From Lentibacillus halodurans (GTDB lineage: Bacteria; Bacillota; Bacilli; Bacillales; Amphibacillaceae), in contig NZ_FOJW01000002.1 of NCBI RefSeq assembly GCF_900112045.1, positions 284,419-348,418 of the forward strand: DNA of 64,000 bases, in the 5' to 3' direction. The notes under the pieces are model-generated. The model was not told the DNA's origin and did not search any database. It worked only from the letters and a program-made list of their open reading frames with translations. How positions within the stretch are numbered: position 1 is the first letter of the stretch; the number at the start of each line of letters is the position of its first letter. Shown in pieces: positions 43,183 through 51,223 of the stretch. The position numbers and the translations under genes are program-made.

Positions 43183-43335
43183 TCCCCTAACTTTTTCATC
43201 TAATACAATATGATATTGGTGTTGTATAAGTTCTGCATTTATCTGAACTGTTTGGTTGCACCATGTTAGACAAATACCTTTTCACTCCGGTCACCGTTTG
43301 AATAGAATATAACAAAATAACGATGAGGGGGTGTT

Positions 43336-43569
43336 ATGATGATATATCTTGGAAGGCCGAGACGTCCGATGCCGCCGCATCCTCCTGTGCGGCAGCCTGG
43401 ACCGCCAATGCGTGGGCGTCAGCAGCAAACGCCCGGAAAAAATATCCTCAATCAGTTCCGTGATTCAGAAGGGAATTTGGATATTGACAAAATCACCACT
43501 ACCGCACAGCAAGTAGGTCAATTATACGGTCAGGTAAGCCCGTTGCTTTCGAAGTTCATCAAAAGATAA
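43336..43569 (+). CDS. yppG: YppG family spore protein
   Basis: A 77-residue protein: a Pro/Arg/Gly-rich head (RPRRPMPPHPPVRQPGPP) and a C-terminal helical part (ILNQFRDSEGNLDIDKI...YGQVSPLLSKFIKR) as in YppG, a spore-coat-associated protein of B. subtilis. RBS GAGGGGG; ATG at 43336 or 43339. Lies downstream of spore genes and 43 bp before a GNAT gene. Confidence 0.82.
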   Translation: MMIYLGRPRRPMPPHPPVRQPGPPMRGRQQQTPGKNILNQFRDSEGNLDIDKITTTAQQVGQLYGQVSPLLSKFIKR

Positions 43570-43612
43570 TGCTGAAAATGTTTAGTTCTCTTGAGAGGGG
43601 TTGTGATAACGG

Positions 43613-44059
43613 GTGTCAATTCGGAAAGCAACAAAACGTGAAACACAGCAAATTGTCGGGCATTCACTGCACGTACTGAAAGAAGCAAGTATGGGGCATA
43701 TTCCGCCTAAAAAAGAAAAGGCATTGCAAATGGTTTCTCCATTTTTATCTGATGGCGGTTATTATTTGGTTTATACGGATACAGATCGTGATGAAATTCG
43801 GGGATGGATTGGCATCGGGAGCACAACCGATTATTATACAGATAAACCGGTTGGTATCATTCCGGAACTTTATGTACTGCCGCAATACCGTAAACATGGA
43901 ATTGCAGAAAAATTATGTACAGAGGCGTTAAAGCATCTGCGGAAATCAGGTTTTAGTGTTGTCCAGCTTAATGTATTCGCAGGCAATGCCATTAAATCTT
44001 TTTATCAGAAACTGGGTTTTAAAGAAGTGACCACTTTGATGGAAAAGAATCTGGATTAG
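43613..44059 (+). CDS. GNAT-family N-acetyltransferase
   Basis: A 148-residue acetyltransferase. The GTG start follows GAGAGGGG at a rather long distance, so the start is less certain. The CoA-binding motif A is PELYVLPQYRKHGIAEKLCTEAL near residue 88 (Q/R-x-x-G-x-A), and the C-terminal LNVFAGNAIKSFYQKLGFKEV is motif B. The substrate is not indicated by context. Confidence 0.88.
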   Translation: MSIRKATKRETQQIVGHSLHVLKEASMGHIPPKKEKALQMVSPFLSDGGYYLVYTDTDRDEIRGWIGIGSTTDYYTDKPVGIIPELYVLPQYRKHGIAEKLCTEALKHLRKSGFSVVQLNVFAGNAIKSFYQKLGFKEVTTLMEKNLD

Positions 44060-44174
44060 GGCTGCTGGCTGATCTGTTAAAGAGGCTGTCGTAACAACGA
44101 ATTATGGCGGTCTCTTTTAATTGGGAATGAAATCGGAATCAGTTGTGTTTTATTTTTTTTCATGTTATTTTTAA

Positions 44175-44203
44175 TTGACAGAATTTAAAAATACGTATTG
44201 TAT
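44175..44203 (+). promoter_or_regulatory. probable promoter of fdhD leader
   Basis: A consensus -35 TTGACA (44175-44180) is followed 17 bp later by TTGTAT (44198-44203), a weak -10. It would give a leader of about 340 nt. Confidence 0.5.
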
Positions 44204-44214
44204 ATGCCGTTTCC

Positions 44215-44549
44215 GGAACTTGACAGGAAAGATCATTCAAAAGTCCGGTAAGTCGAATAAGGACCTTCTGCTACGTCCTGTCGGCAACGCAGAATCACCA
44301 CATCATGTGGAGTTAGTTGGCTTGCTTTTTCGCTGCTTATGTTAAAAGCATACACGCTGACGTTCCTTGGAAAAGAAGAACACTTTTTCTGCGTGCGGAC
44401 TAGTGCCGGGGTTTGCGACAGGACAAGGAAAGCTGTGACAGTGATACATCACACGAAGAAAAAGTGCTTTCCTTTTTCGAATACGTCGCGAATTTAGCCG
44501 GTCGGTCCTTTTTATCCTCCTTTTTGAACACGCAATAGAAGGTGATTGA
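44215..44549 (+). promoter_or_regulatory. long structured leader upstream of fdhD (riboswitch/attenuator candidate)
   Basis: No gene lies between 44060 and 44549. Perfect complementarities: GTCCTGTCG 44275-44283 with CGACAGGAC 44416-44424; CACTTTTTCT 44381-44390 with AGAAAAAGTG 44457-44466; AAGGAAAGC 44425-44433 with GCTTTCCTT 44466-44474; AAGGACC 44259-44265 with GGTCCTT 44504-44510. The third ends in a T-run and looks like a terminator; the second would prevent it. I cannot match it to a known riboswitch class. Confidence 0.5.
44425..44478 (+). terminator. compound terminator-like hairpin in the fdhD leader
   Basis: Outer stem AAGGAAAGC/GCTTTCCTT (9 bp), inner stem TGTGA/TCACA (5 bp), then TTTTTC. 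It lies about 70 nt before the fdhD start, where an attenuator would be. Confidence 0.5.
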
Positions 44550-45356
44550 ATGGACTATACAGGTCAGAACTGCTGGCAGGTGATTCGATTCGACGGGAAG
44601 GATCCGTCATCACTGGATGATGAAGTTGCTGCTGAATTTCCGCTGACTGTTATGTTAAACGGTGAAGAATTTGCAACGATGGTTTGTTCACCAACGGATT
44701 TGGAAGAACTTGTGATTGGGTTTCTTGCCTCAGAAGGGATTATTCGTTTTTATGACGAAATAAGCAGTATGTCGGTCGATGAAAAAAGAGGATTTGCATA
44801 CATTGAAATCACCAAAGATATTGGTTCCCTTCAATACGATCATTCGAAACGTTTTATTGGTTCATGCTGCGGGAAGAGCCGGCAGTTTTATTTTAAAAGT
44901 GATGTTAAAACAGCCAAAACGATTTACAGCCGTCTTTCCATATCCGTCGATCAATGTTATGCTTTAATGAGGAAAATGCAAGCAGCGTCAGAACAATTCA
45001 TAAGGACTGGCGGGGTTCATAATGCTGCCCTGGCCAGCCCTGATGAAATGCTCGCCATTCGAAACGATATTGGCAGGCATAATGCGCTTGATAAAATTTA
45101 TGGTCATATTTTACAGGAGCGTATTCCGGTAAAAAATAAATTAATTGTATTCAGTGGACGCATGTCTTCTGAAGTTTTGCTGAAGATATCCAAAATAGGT
45201 GCAGGAACATTGCTTTCCAAGTCGGCACCAACGGACCTGGCTCTTCAGTTAGCGGACGATTTAGGCATAACTGTCATAGGTTTTGCCAGAAAGGGTAGGC
45301 TGAACGTGTATACCCATCCGCACAGGATTGAGGAAGTGAACAGGCAGCATTCGTGA
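44550..45356 (+). CDS. fdhD: formate dehydrogenase accessory sulfurtransferase FdhD
   Basis: FdhD, 268 residues, passes sulfur from a cysteine desulfurase to the molybdenum cofactor of formate dehydrogenase. Motifs: DLEELVIGFLASEGII near residue 50, GSCCGKSRQF near residue 108, RTGGVHNAALA near residue 150, RNDIGRHNALDKIYG near residue 170 and FSGRMSSEVLLK near residue 208. The catalytic CxxC of E. coli FdhD appears here as adjacent Cys-Cys. No formate dehydrogenase gene is in the window. RBS GAAGGTG. A long structured leader precedes it. Confidence 0.93.
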   Translation: MDYTGQNCWQVIRFDGKDPSSLDDEVAAEFPLTVMLNGEEFATMVCSPTDLEELVIGFLASEGIIRFYDEISSMSVDEKRGFAYIEITKDIGSLQYDHSKRFIGSCCGKSRQFYFKSDVKTAKTIYSRLSISVDQCYALMRKMQAASEQFIRTGGVHNAALASPDEMLAIRNDIGRHNALDKIYGHILQERIPVKNKLIVFSGRMSSEVLLKISKIGAGTLLSKSAPTDLALQLADDLGITVIGFARKGRLNVYTHPHRIEEVNRQHS

Positions 45357-45365
45357 TAATTGGAA

Positions 45366-45405
45366 AAAAGCCGGTGCCCAGTCAATGAAAGGGTTACCGG
45401 CTTTT
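45366..45405 (+). terminator. terminator of fdhD
   Basis: AAAAGCCGGT and ACCGGCTTTT form a 10-bp stem. Confidence 0.85.
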
Positions 45406-45428
45406 GATATTGATACAAATAATTAGCT

Positions 45429-45530
45429 GAAGAGCGGGAATATCTGCAGAAGGGAGAGGGGATCAACAGAAGAGGGGGAATATCTGCAGAAGAGAGACGA
45501 GAATCAACAGAAGAGCAGTAAGATCAACAC
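45429..45530. repeat. tandem repeat of about 40 bp
   Basis: GGAATATCTGCAGAAG occurs at 45437 and 45477, each followed by a purine-rich GAGA stretch and ATCAACAGAAGAG; a third partial copy is AAGATCAACAC. Two and a half units with a few differences. Confidence 0.7.
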
Positions 45531-45616
45531 AAAAGATTCCCTTTCCAAATAAAGGATAATATAGAACAAAAAATTTTGCATAAGCTAACGATTAAAGATG
45601 GAATGGAGGGTTATCA

Positions 45617-45793
45617 ATGTCGAAAAAGCAAAACAAAATTAATCCAAAGGACAGTCGCAATATTGCGGAAAAGGACTATGAACCATCACAATATCGCGGC
45701 AGCACACAGTTTGAACAAGGGATGGCAGAAACACATGAACAGGTATCGGACGATTATAAAGAAGGCACAATTGATCGAAAATTAGAAAAATAA
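45617..45793 (+). CDS. YozQ-like (DUF4025) small protein
   Basis: A 58-residue hydrophilic protein behind TGGAGGG. The C-terminal half FEQGMAETHEQVSDDYKEGTID matches the pattern I know for the YozQ/DUF4025 group (G-x-A-x-THEQV-x-D-Y-x-x-G). A frame starting at 45576 in another register is a shadow. It lies 30 bp before a coat protein and is probably a spore gene. Confidence 0.75.
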   Translation: MSKKQNKINPKDSRNIAEKDYEPSQYRGSTQFEQGMAETHEQVSDDYKEGTIDRKLEK

Positions 45794-45823
45794 TAGCCAC
45801 TCTTTGAACAGGAGGAAAAGTCA

Positions 45824-46378
45824 ATGCAGTTAGCGTCACATGAATTACATGTACTGAGTGAATTGATTGCCGGCTGTTATCATTCGGTCAATACAATGGC
45901 CGGTTATATCAGCCAGGCTCAGGATCCAGAACTGAAGGAATTGCTGGAAAGACATTTTCCGCTGCATGTAGAGGATTATAACTTAAAAGTTGAATTTGCT
46001 CAAAGTCAGACAACACCAGATATTTCCAAATTCCAGCCGGACAGCCTGAGGCCAAAGCTTCAATCTTATACTGAAGCACCAGTGAGTCAATTTCAATCAA
46101 CTGTGCCGAGAACAAATGTCCAGCAGCATAATGACCGTGAAATTGCCCTGGCCTATTTGCTGAACCAAAAAGGTTCAGCCAAAAATTACGCCAGTGCGGC
46201 TGTTGAGTGTGCCAATCCGGATTTGCGCACGTTTCTCGAAAATGCTTTCTTAAACAGTAATCGGCATGCCTATGAAATTTGGGAGTATATGACCGAAAAA
46301 GGTTATTATCCTTTGATGGCCGCGCCGCAAAATGCTATTCAAGCCATCGCTGGGATGTATCAGCCTGTACAACAATAA
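45824..46378 (+). CDS. spore coat protein, CotF family, copy 1
   Basis: A 184-residue ferritin-like coat protein. N-terminal half: LASHELHVLSELIAGCYHSVNTM; C-terminal half: DREIALAYLLNQKGSAKNYASAAVECANPDLRTFLENAF, then the Tyr-rich YEIWEYMTEKGYYP characteristic of Coat_F, and a low-complexity tail ending YQPVQQ. The two helical halves repeat the same fold element. RBS AGGAGG. The second family member of the window is at 59623-60099. Confidence 0.9.
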   Translation: MQLASHELHVLSELIAGCYHSVNTMAGYISQAQDPELKELLERHFPLHVEDYNLKVEFAQSQTTPDISKFQPDSLRPKLQSYTEAPVSQFQSTVPRTNVQQHNDREIALAYLLNQKGSAKNYASAAVECANPDLRTFLENAFLNSNRHAYEIWEYMTEKGYYPLMAAPQNAIQAIAGMYQPVQQ

Positions 46379-46399
46379 TATGTCCGGTAACGAATAATG

Positions 46400-46430
46400 A
46401 GTCTTCTGCAGCTTGCGGGAGACTTTTCTT
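46400..46430 (+). terminator. weak terminator of the coat protein gene
   Basis: AGTCTTC pairs with GGGAGACT across TGCAGCTTGC, followed by TTTTCTTT. Confidence 0.55.
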
Positions 46431-46504
46431 TATGACGTCATGTCTTCTCTATTAAAACGAATATCTTCACAGTACTGGTCGTATTATAAAAAGCCGCATA
46501 GACG

Positions 46505-46720
46505 TGCTTGTCGCGTAGCAAGTTGTTTCGGTGAAGCATACGCTCCTCGCAATTCATAGCTTACTCGATCGACGTTCCGCCGCGGGTGATCCAGCTCGGA
46601 TCAACGCGATGTTGGTCATGGGAGGCGCCCGAACGACATGGCGTTCTTATCCTTTGTCCCTCAATATACGCTGCTGTCTCACTTTGGTTCCTATCCCCGT
46701 AGGAGTCTACGAGTGTTCAA
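46505..46720. repeat. dispersed Bacillaceae intergenic repeat, copy 2 (diverged)
   Basis: Shares with copy 1 (23228-23500) the ordered motifs GAAGCA, CTCCTCGCAA, TTACTCG, GTTCCGCCGCGGG and, at the far end, CCCGTAGGAGTCTACG, but the middle part is longer and different. Overlapping frames are shadows. Confidence 0.55.
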
Positions 46721-46975
46721 AATTTTCAGTGCTTCTAAAATGTTGTTACGTTTTATTCTAAAGGCAACAAACTTTTAGAAAACAGCCTATAAAAAAAGAA
46801 GATGGTCAAGAGATTTAAGAAAACAGAAAATCTCTGCAGAAACCACTGACCACCAAGTGAAACCATTATAAACATAGGGAGTTAGCACAATTCTTGTAAA
46901 TCCCTTGCAAACGCCTTTTCTCTTATAAATTTCGTTCATAGGATAACGTAAACGGCATAAGGGGGGAGACAGTGC

Positions 46976-47092
46976 ATGAGCTTCGCAGGCGGCTATGGAC
47001 AAAATGGCTTTGTATTGCTGGTCGTCCTATTTATTCTGCTCATTATTGTTGGAAGCAACTATCAAATGGGAGGCGGCTATGGTTACTATTAA
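46976..47092 (+). CDS. yjcZ: YjcZ family sporulation mini-protein 4
   Basis: A 38-residue protein: MSFAGGYGQNG, the helix [19 protein letters not shown], and a GGGYGYY tail. GGGGGGAGA precedes the ATG. It is directly followed by spoVIF, as yjcZ is close to spoVIF in B. subtilis, so this copy is the likely syntenic yjcZ. Confidence 0.9.
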   Translation: MSFAGGYGQNGFVLLVVLFILLIIVGSNYQMGGGYGYY

Positions 47093-47248
47093 AAGCCGGA
47101 ACCGGTCACACTCCTTTGCGTGGGAGTCCCCATGCAAAGGAGGTTATGATTATTAGCCCAAAAACTGAATTGTAACCCATGATATAACACTCCTTTATTA
47201 TATCGAGAATCGATTTTGAATAGAAGTATCAGGCTGGGGGTGAACACA

Positions 47249-47491
47249 ATGGATGATATGCTAAAACGTGTTGAACGGAAAACTGGAGTCAAAAGCAATG
47301 AGATTATGGATCTCGTTCAGTCATTGAACGGCAAGGATTTGTCAGACGAAAGAAATATAAGAAGACTTGTTAAACAAGTATTGCAAATGGCTAATAAAAA
47401 AGTTCCCAAACGAACGGAAGACATGATTGTTGATACGTTAACGAAGAAAAAAGGGAAGATAGATCATTCGACGATTTCCCGGATGCTCTAG
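47249..47491 (+). CDS. spoVIF: stage VI sporulation protein F
   Basis: An 80-residue basic protein starting at ATG 47249 behind GGGGGTG. MDDMLKRVERKTGVKSNEIMDLVQSLNGKDLSDE and IRRLVKQVLQMANKKVPK (quoted in pieces) match SpoVIF/YjcC, a late mother-cell protein needed for full spore coat assembly. The C-terminal TLTKKKGKIDHSTISRML is conserved. Co-located with yjcZ. Confidence 0.88.
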   Translation: MDDMLKRVERKTGVKSNEIMDLVQSLNGKDLSDERNIRRLVKQVLQMANKKVPKRTEDMIVDTLTKKKGKIDHSTISRML

Positions 47492-47513
47492 TCATAAATA
47501 ATGCTCTAAACAT

Positions 47514-47550
47514 CGAAATTCCCCTATCTTCATATTATAGGGGAATTTCG
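47514..47550. terminator. bidirectional hairpin terminator
   Basis: CGAAATTCCCCTAT and ATAGGGGAATTTCG form a perfect 14-bp stem with a 9-nt loop between convergent genes. The T-tract is poor on both sides. Confidence 0.75.
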
Positions 47551-47569
47551 ACAAGCATATGATAGACGT

Positions 47570-48247
47570 TTAATCTGCCATGTTCAACAGTTTTAACAGA
47601 TTTTCTGATGCAGTTTCATAAGATGAATCCATAATATTATCTTTAATCTGTTCAATTGTATCAACTGCATCTGGATTGGTAACTGTCAGGATTTTAACAT
47701 TGCCATTGAACATACGGTCGATTTCCTGATGGGCCTGATCCAGGTTGTCGTAACTTTCATTTTGATTATCTTCTACCCCTTCAGGCTCCCCTCTTCCGGA
47801 CATCCCTTCTGTCCCGCTCAATAATTCACGCTGCATATTGTCATATTCATGACTCGTTGTTTCCTCTTTGTTTCGGGCCAGCACAACGGAATCATCAATG
47901 ACAAAAACCTTAACACCAGTAATGCCTTGTCCCTCCAAAATTGATTCAAAGTAAGAAGAAATGCCACCTTCATGAACACCAGAACTGCCGATGGAACTGT
48001 AAATATTTTGGCCTATTCCTTCATTGGTGTCCCCATCTTCACTGGTCGTCAGCCTCTTGTCACCGGTTTCACTCGGGATAAGTGAGGGGTCTTCCAAATG
48101 ATGATTTGTATTGTCCGCAACGTCATTACCGTTTGCATCGTTATCCCGATCAGCAGCACCCTCCTCTTGTTCATTTGTACAGGCGGAAAATATCATGATG
48201 ATTCCGACTGCTATAATGGTCAATGCTTTTTTCCGTAGTTTCTTCAT
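47570..48247 (-). CDS. YhcN/YlaJ family sporulation lipoprotein
   Basis: A 225-residue lipoprotein: signal peptide with lipobox IFSAC near residue 22, an acidic Asn/Asp linker, then the spore domain (GVKVFVIDDSVVLARNKEET near residue 110, NGNVKILTVTNPDAVDTIEQI near residue 180). Members are forespore inner-membrane lipoproteins involved in germination or coat quality. A sigma-G-like promoter lies upstream. The insert between the two strands of the domain (EGMSGRGEPEGVEDNQNES) is longer than usual. Confidence 0.88.
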   Translation of the reverse strand: MKKLRKKALTIIAVGIIMIFSACTNEQEEGAADRDNDANGNDVADNTNHHLEDPSLIPSETGDKRLTTSEDGDTNEGIGQNIYSSIGSSGVHEGGISSYFESILEGQGITGVKVFVIDDSVVLARNKEETTSHEYDNMQRELLSGTEGMSGRGEPEGVEDNQNESYDNLDQAHQEIDRMFNGNVKILTVTNPDAVDTIEQIKDNIMDSSYETASENLLKLLNMAD

Positions 48248-48312
48248 AGGTTAACCTCCATTTTTTCAATGTATAGCTTCAGCACCCTAATCAGATACTT
48301 ACACTTTGTTTT

Positions 48313-48341
48313 TAGTATGTCCCGGATTTTTTTATGCATGA
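48313..48341 (-). promoter_or_regulatory. sigma-G-like promoter of the YhcN/YlaJ gene
   Basis: On the minus strand TCATG, 17 nt, then CATACTA (48319-48313), close to the forespore consensus GHATR-N17/18-CATACTA. Confidence 0.5.
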
Positions 48342-48402
48342 ATGGTTATTTATGGTGCCATACTAAAACAGACAAATGGTCCATGATAGTGAGGTGAGTT
48401 TA

Positions 48403-49140
48403 ATGGCAGAAAAAGATCAGGAGAAAAAAGAAGATTTGTCGCGCAGAAGGTTCCTGAAAAACTCAGGTATTGCAGTCGGCAGTCTGGCAGTCGGTGGGGC
48501 GCTCGGGAGTATGATCCCGTGGGGTACCGAAGAAAAGGATACAAACCAGGCTGCTAACCAAGGGGCAAACTATAATCAGGCTTTGATGTTTTTCACGCAG
48601 GCGGAATTTCAAACCGTTGAGGCAGCTGCTGAACGGATTTTTCCCGAAGATGACAACGGTCCGGGAGCAAGGGATCTAGGTGTTGGCTATTATATAGATC
48701 ACCAAATGGCCGGTTCCTATGGATTTAATGCAAGGGATTATATGCAGCCGCCATTCTTCCATGGTGAGAAAGAGCAAGGTTATCAGGGAAGATTGAAACG
48801 TCGTGAAATTTTTAGAATCGCTTTGCGTGAAGTACAAAATTATAGTCATCAGGAATACGGGGAAGGCTTTGCTGAATTAACAGAAGAACAGCAGGATTCG
48901 GTATTGCAGGCCTTTCAGGAGGATAATGTTAACGTAACTACCATTTCCGCGAGTGGTTTTTTTGATTTGCTTCGAAGCATGACGTTGGAGGGTGTTTACA
49001 GTGATCCACTCTATGGCGGAAACATTAATATGGATGGCTGGCGAATGAGGAACTACCCGGGGAACCAAATGAACTACACCGATATCATTGATAAGGATTT
49101 TCAGGAAATAGAACCTGAAAGCCTCCGCGATCATATGTGA
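48403..49140 (+). CDS. gluconate 2-dehydrogenase subunit 3-like protein with Tat signal
   Basis: A 245-residue small subunit of a membrane-bound sugar dehydrogenase. Start at 48403 (GAGGTGAG site). The Tat signal is obvious: SRRRFLKNSG followed by GIAVGSLAVGGALGS. The mature part has FTQAEFQTVEAAAERIFPEDDNGPGARDLGVGYYID and the C-terminal YGGNINMDGWRMRNYPG of this family. It precedes the flavoprotein subunit by 119 bp and must travel with it through the Tat pore, carrying the signal for the complex. Confidence 0.9.
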   Translation: MAEKDQEKKEDLSRRRFLKNSGIAVGSLAVGGALGSMIPWGTEEKDTNQAANQGANYNQALMFFTQAEFQTVEAAAERIFPEDDNGPGARDLGVGYYIDHQMAGSYGFNARDYMQPPFFHGEKEQGYQGRLKRREIFRIALREVQNYSHQEYGEGFAELTEEQQDSVLQAFQEDNVNVTTISASGFFDLLRSMTLEGVYSDPLYGGNINMDGWRMRNYPGNQMNYTDIIDKDFQEIEPESLRDHM

Positions 49141-49259
49141 TTAGAGAGATTCGGCTGCCCCCTTATCTTTAAGCGGCTGGATGCCGAATGTCGGACGAGC
49201 GGAAATCGGCGAAAAAGCCGATTTTTAGATTGTTAGCTTACTTATAAAGAGGTGATAAA

Positions 49260-50975
49260 ATGGTTAAAAAGTTACCAAAAGTGGATGTCGTAATAGCCGG
49301 TGTCGGATGGGGCGGCGGTATTATTGCTTCCGAACTTGCAAAACAAGGGCTGAAGGTTGTCGGTCTGGAAAAAGGTGATGAAAGGAAAACAGAAGACTAT
49401 TACATGGTGCATGATGAATTACGTTACGCGCTCCGCTATGAATTGATGCAAGACTTATCAAAGAATACGATTACCTTTCGCCGCGATCAGAAAATGCGTG
49501 CTCTGCCCATGCGTCAATACGGTTCTTTTTTATTCGGTGATGGTATAGGTGGTGCGGGTGTGCACTGGAATGGTCAGACGTTTCGTTTTCTTCCATATGA
49601 TTTTCAAATACGCAGTCAAACGATTGACCGTTACGGTGAGAATAAAATCCCGACTGACATGACGCTTCAGGATTGGGGTATTACGTACGATGAGATTGAA
49701 CCATATTATGATAAATTTGAAAAAATGGCCGGTATCTCAGGTGAGGAAAATCCCCTGGGCGGAAAACGTTCCGATAAATACCCGACAGGACCGATGAAAC
49801 ATTCACCACAGATGGAAATGTTTAAAGAAGCATGCGAAAATCTGAATTATCATCCGTACACAATTCCGTCAGCCAATTTATCAGAGCAATATACTAATCC
49901 GGATGGTATATCACGGGCAGCCTGTCAGTATTGCGGATTCTGTGAGCGTTTCGGCTGTGAATACGGGGCCAAAGCAGACCCTGTTGTGACGGTTATTCCT
50001 GTTGCCAAAGAGACAGGAAATTTTGAACTCCGAACACATTCATGGGTCAGACGGGTTTTGCATCAAGATGGTAAGGCAACAGGGGTCCGCTATACCGACA
50101 TTACGACGGGGGAAGAAATAGAACAGCCCGCAGATGTTGTTGTATTGACGTCCTATGTTTTTAATAATGTTAAATTACTGCTGAATTCTGACGTGGGCCG
50201 TCCTTATGATCCGTCAGACGGCACAGGGGTTATTGGCAAAAATTATGCTTATCAGGTTATAAAAGGTGCAGCAACAGGCTTTTTTGAAGAGCAAAAGTTT
50301 AATAATTTCGCTGGTGCTGGTGCACTCGGAATGGTTATCGACGACTTCAATGGTGATAATTTTGACCATTCTGATGTCGATTTTATTCACGGCGGGTATC
50401 TTGCGCTGACACAGACAGGTCAGAGGCCGATTCAAAATAATCCGATCCCGAGTGGCACAGCAAATTGGGGCAAAGAATTTAAAGAGAATTCACTTAAGTA
50501 TGTTAATCGTACATTGTCAGTCGGAGCAATGGGTGCAAGCATGCCTTATAAACAGCATTATCTTGATCTTGATCCGACTTACACAGATGCGTTTGGAGAT
50601 CCCCTTTTACGTATGACGTACGATTTCAGGGATCAGGATCGTCAGCTGGCAAAATTCACCGCTGAAAAGTCAAGAGAAATTCTGGAGGAAATGGGTGCTG
50701 ATCAGATCGATTCCATGGATGAACTCGGGCCGTATAATATTACGACCTATCAGTCAACACATAATACAGGCGGTGTAATTATGGGAGCAGACCCTGAAAC
50801 ATCTGCAGTCAATAATTATTTGCAAATGTGGGATATGGAAAACTTGTTTGTCGTCGGGGCGTCTGCATTTCCGCATAATAGCGGCTACAATCCGACAGAC
50901 ACGGTAGGTGCCTTGGCATACCGGGCGGCCGAAGGAATCGTGGAGTACAGTAAAAATGGTGGCATGCTGGCATAA
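49260..50975 (+). CDS. GMC-type oxidoreductase, gluconate 2-dehydrogenase flavoprotein-like
   Basis: A 571-residue FAD enzyme. Dinucleotide fold AGVGWGGGIIASELAKQG near residue 13; GDGIGGAGVHWNGQTFR near residue 98; a cysteine cluster CQYCGFCERFGC near residue 222 that resembles the iron-sulfur ligands reported for FAD-dependent glucose/fructose dehydrogenases; and the C-terminal GMC block HNTGGVIMGAD, LFVVGASAFPHNSGYNPTDTVGALAYR. It has no signal peptide and probably hitchhikes with the Tat-tagged small subunit. The cytochrome c subunit of the enzyme in proteobacteria is missing, so the electron acceptor is open. Confidence 0.9.
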   Translation: MVKKLPKVDVVIAGVGWGGGIIASELAKQGLKVVGLEKGDERKTEDYYMVHDELRYALRYELMQDLSKNTITFRRDQKMRALPMRQYGSFLFGDGIGGAGVHWNGQTFRFLPYDFQIRSQTIDRYGENKIPTDMTLQDWGITYDEIEPYYDKFEKMAGISGEENPLGGKRSDKYPTGPMKHSPQMEMFKEACENLNYHPYTIPSANLSEQYTNPDGISRAACQYCGFCERFGCEYGAKADPVVTVIPVAKETGNFELRTHSWVRRVLHQDGKATGVRYTDITTGEEIEQPADVVVLTSYVFNNVKLLLNSDVGRPYDPSDGTGVIGKNYAYQVIKGAATGFFEEQKFNNFAGAGALGMVIDDFNGDNFDHSDVDFIHGGYLALTQTGQRPIQNNPIPSGTANWGKEFKENSLKYVNRTLSVGAMGASMPYKQHYLDLDPTYTDAFGDPLLRMTYDFRDQDRQLAKFTAEKSREILEEMGADQIDSMDELGPYNITTYQSTHNTGGVIMGADPETSAVNNYLQMWDMENLFVVGASAFPHNSGYNPTDTVGALAYRAAEGIVEYSKNGGMLA

Positions 50976-51023
50976 TGAACGTTATTGAACTTAAAGCTGC
51001 AATTACTGAAAGAAGGTGAAAAA

Positions 51024-51215
51024 ATGCTCTCAAACATTGGCATACCTGGGTTAATCATTATTCTGGTGATTACTTTAATCATATTTGGACCTAAAAAGCT
51101 CCCCGAAATCGGATCAGCATTCGGAAAAACGTTGTCAGAATTCAGACAGAGCACGAATCAAATCATGAGTGATGAGGAATCAACTGAATCTGAAAAAAGT
51201 CATCCAAAAGGGTGA
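51024..51215 (+). CDS. tatA: twin-arginine translocase subunit TatA
   Basis: A 63-residue protein from ATG 51024 (RBS GAAGGTG). Transmembrane helix [17 protein letters not shown], hinge [10 protein letters not shown], amphipathic helix [17 protein letters not shown], and an acidic tail form the full TatA/E architecture. It directly follows the Tat-dependent dehydrogenase pair, implying a dedicated or boosted translocase. No TatC gene is nearby. Confidence 0.93.
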   Translation: MLSNIGIPGLIIILVITLIIFGPKKLPEIGSAFGKTLSEFRQSTNQIMSDEESTESEKSHPKG

Positions 51216-51223
51216 CTTTTTTC
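51192..51223 (+). terminator. terminator of the dehydrogenase/tatA operon
   Basis: GAAAAAAGTCA and TGACTTTTTTC form an 11-bp stem; the 5' arm overlaps the last codons of tatA. Confidence 0.85.

Noticed and set aside
44060..44214. Moco riboswitch upstream of fdhD
   Set aside because: I could not find the conserved Moco-riboswitch core; the structured part further down is reported as unclassified.
45429..45530. CRISPR-like repeat
   Set aside because: Only two and a half units without unique spacers, no dyad in the repeat and no cas genes; a simple tandem repeat.
46930..46975. Sigma-K promoter before the fourth yjcZ gene (CATAGGATA)
   Set aside because: The -10 matches, but no AC dinucleotide lies 16-17 bp upstream.
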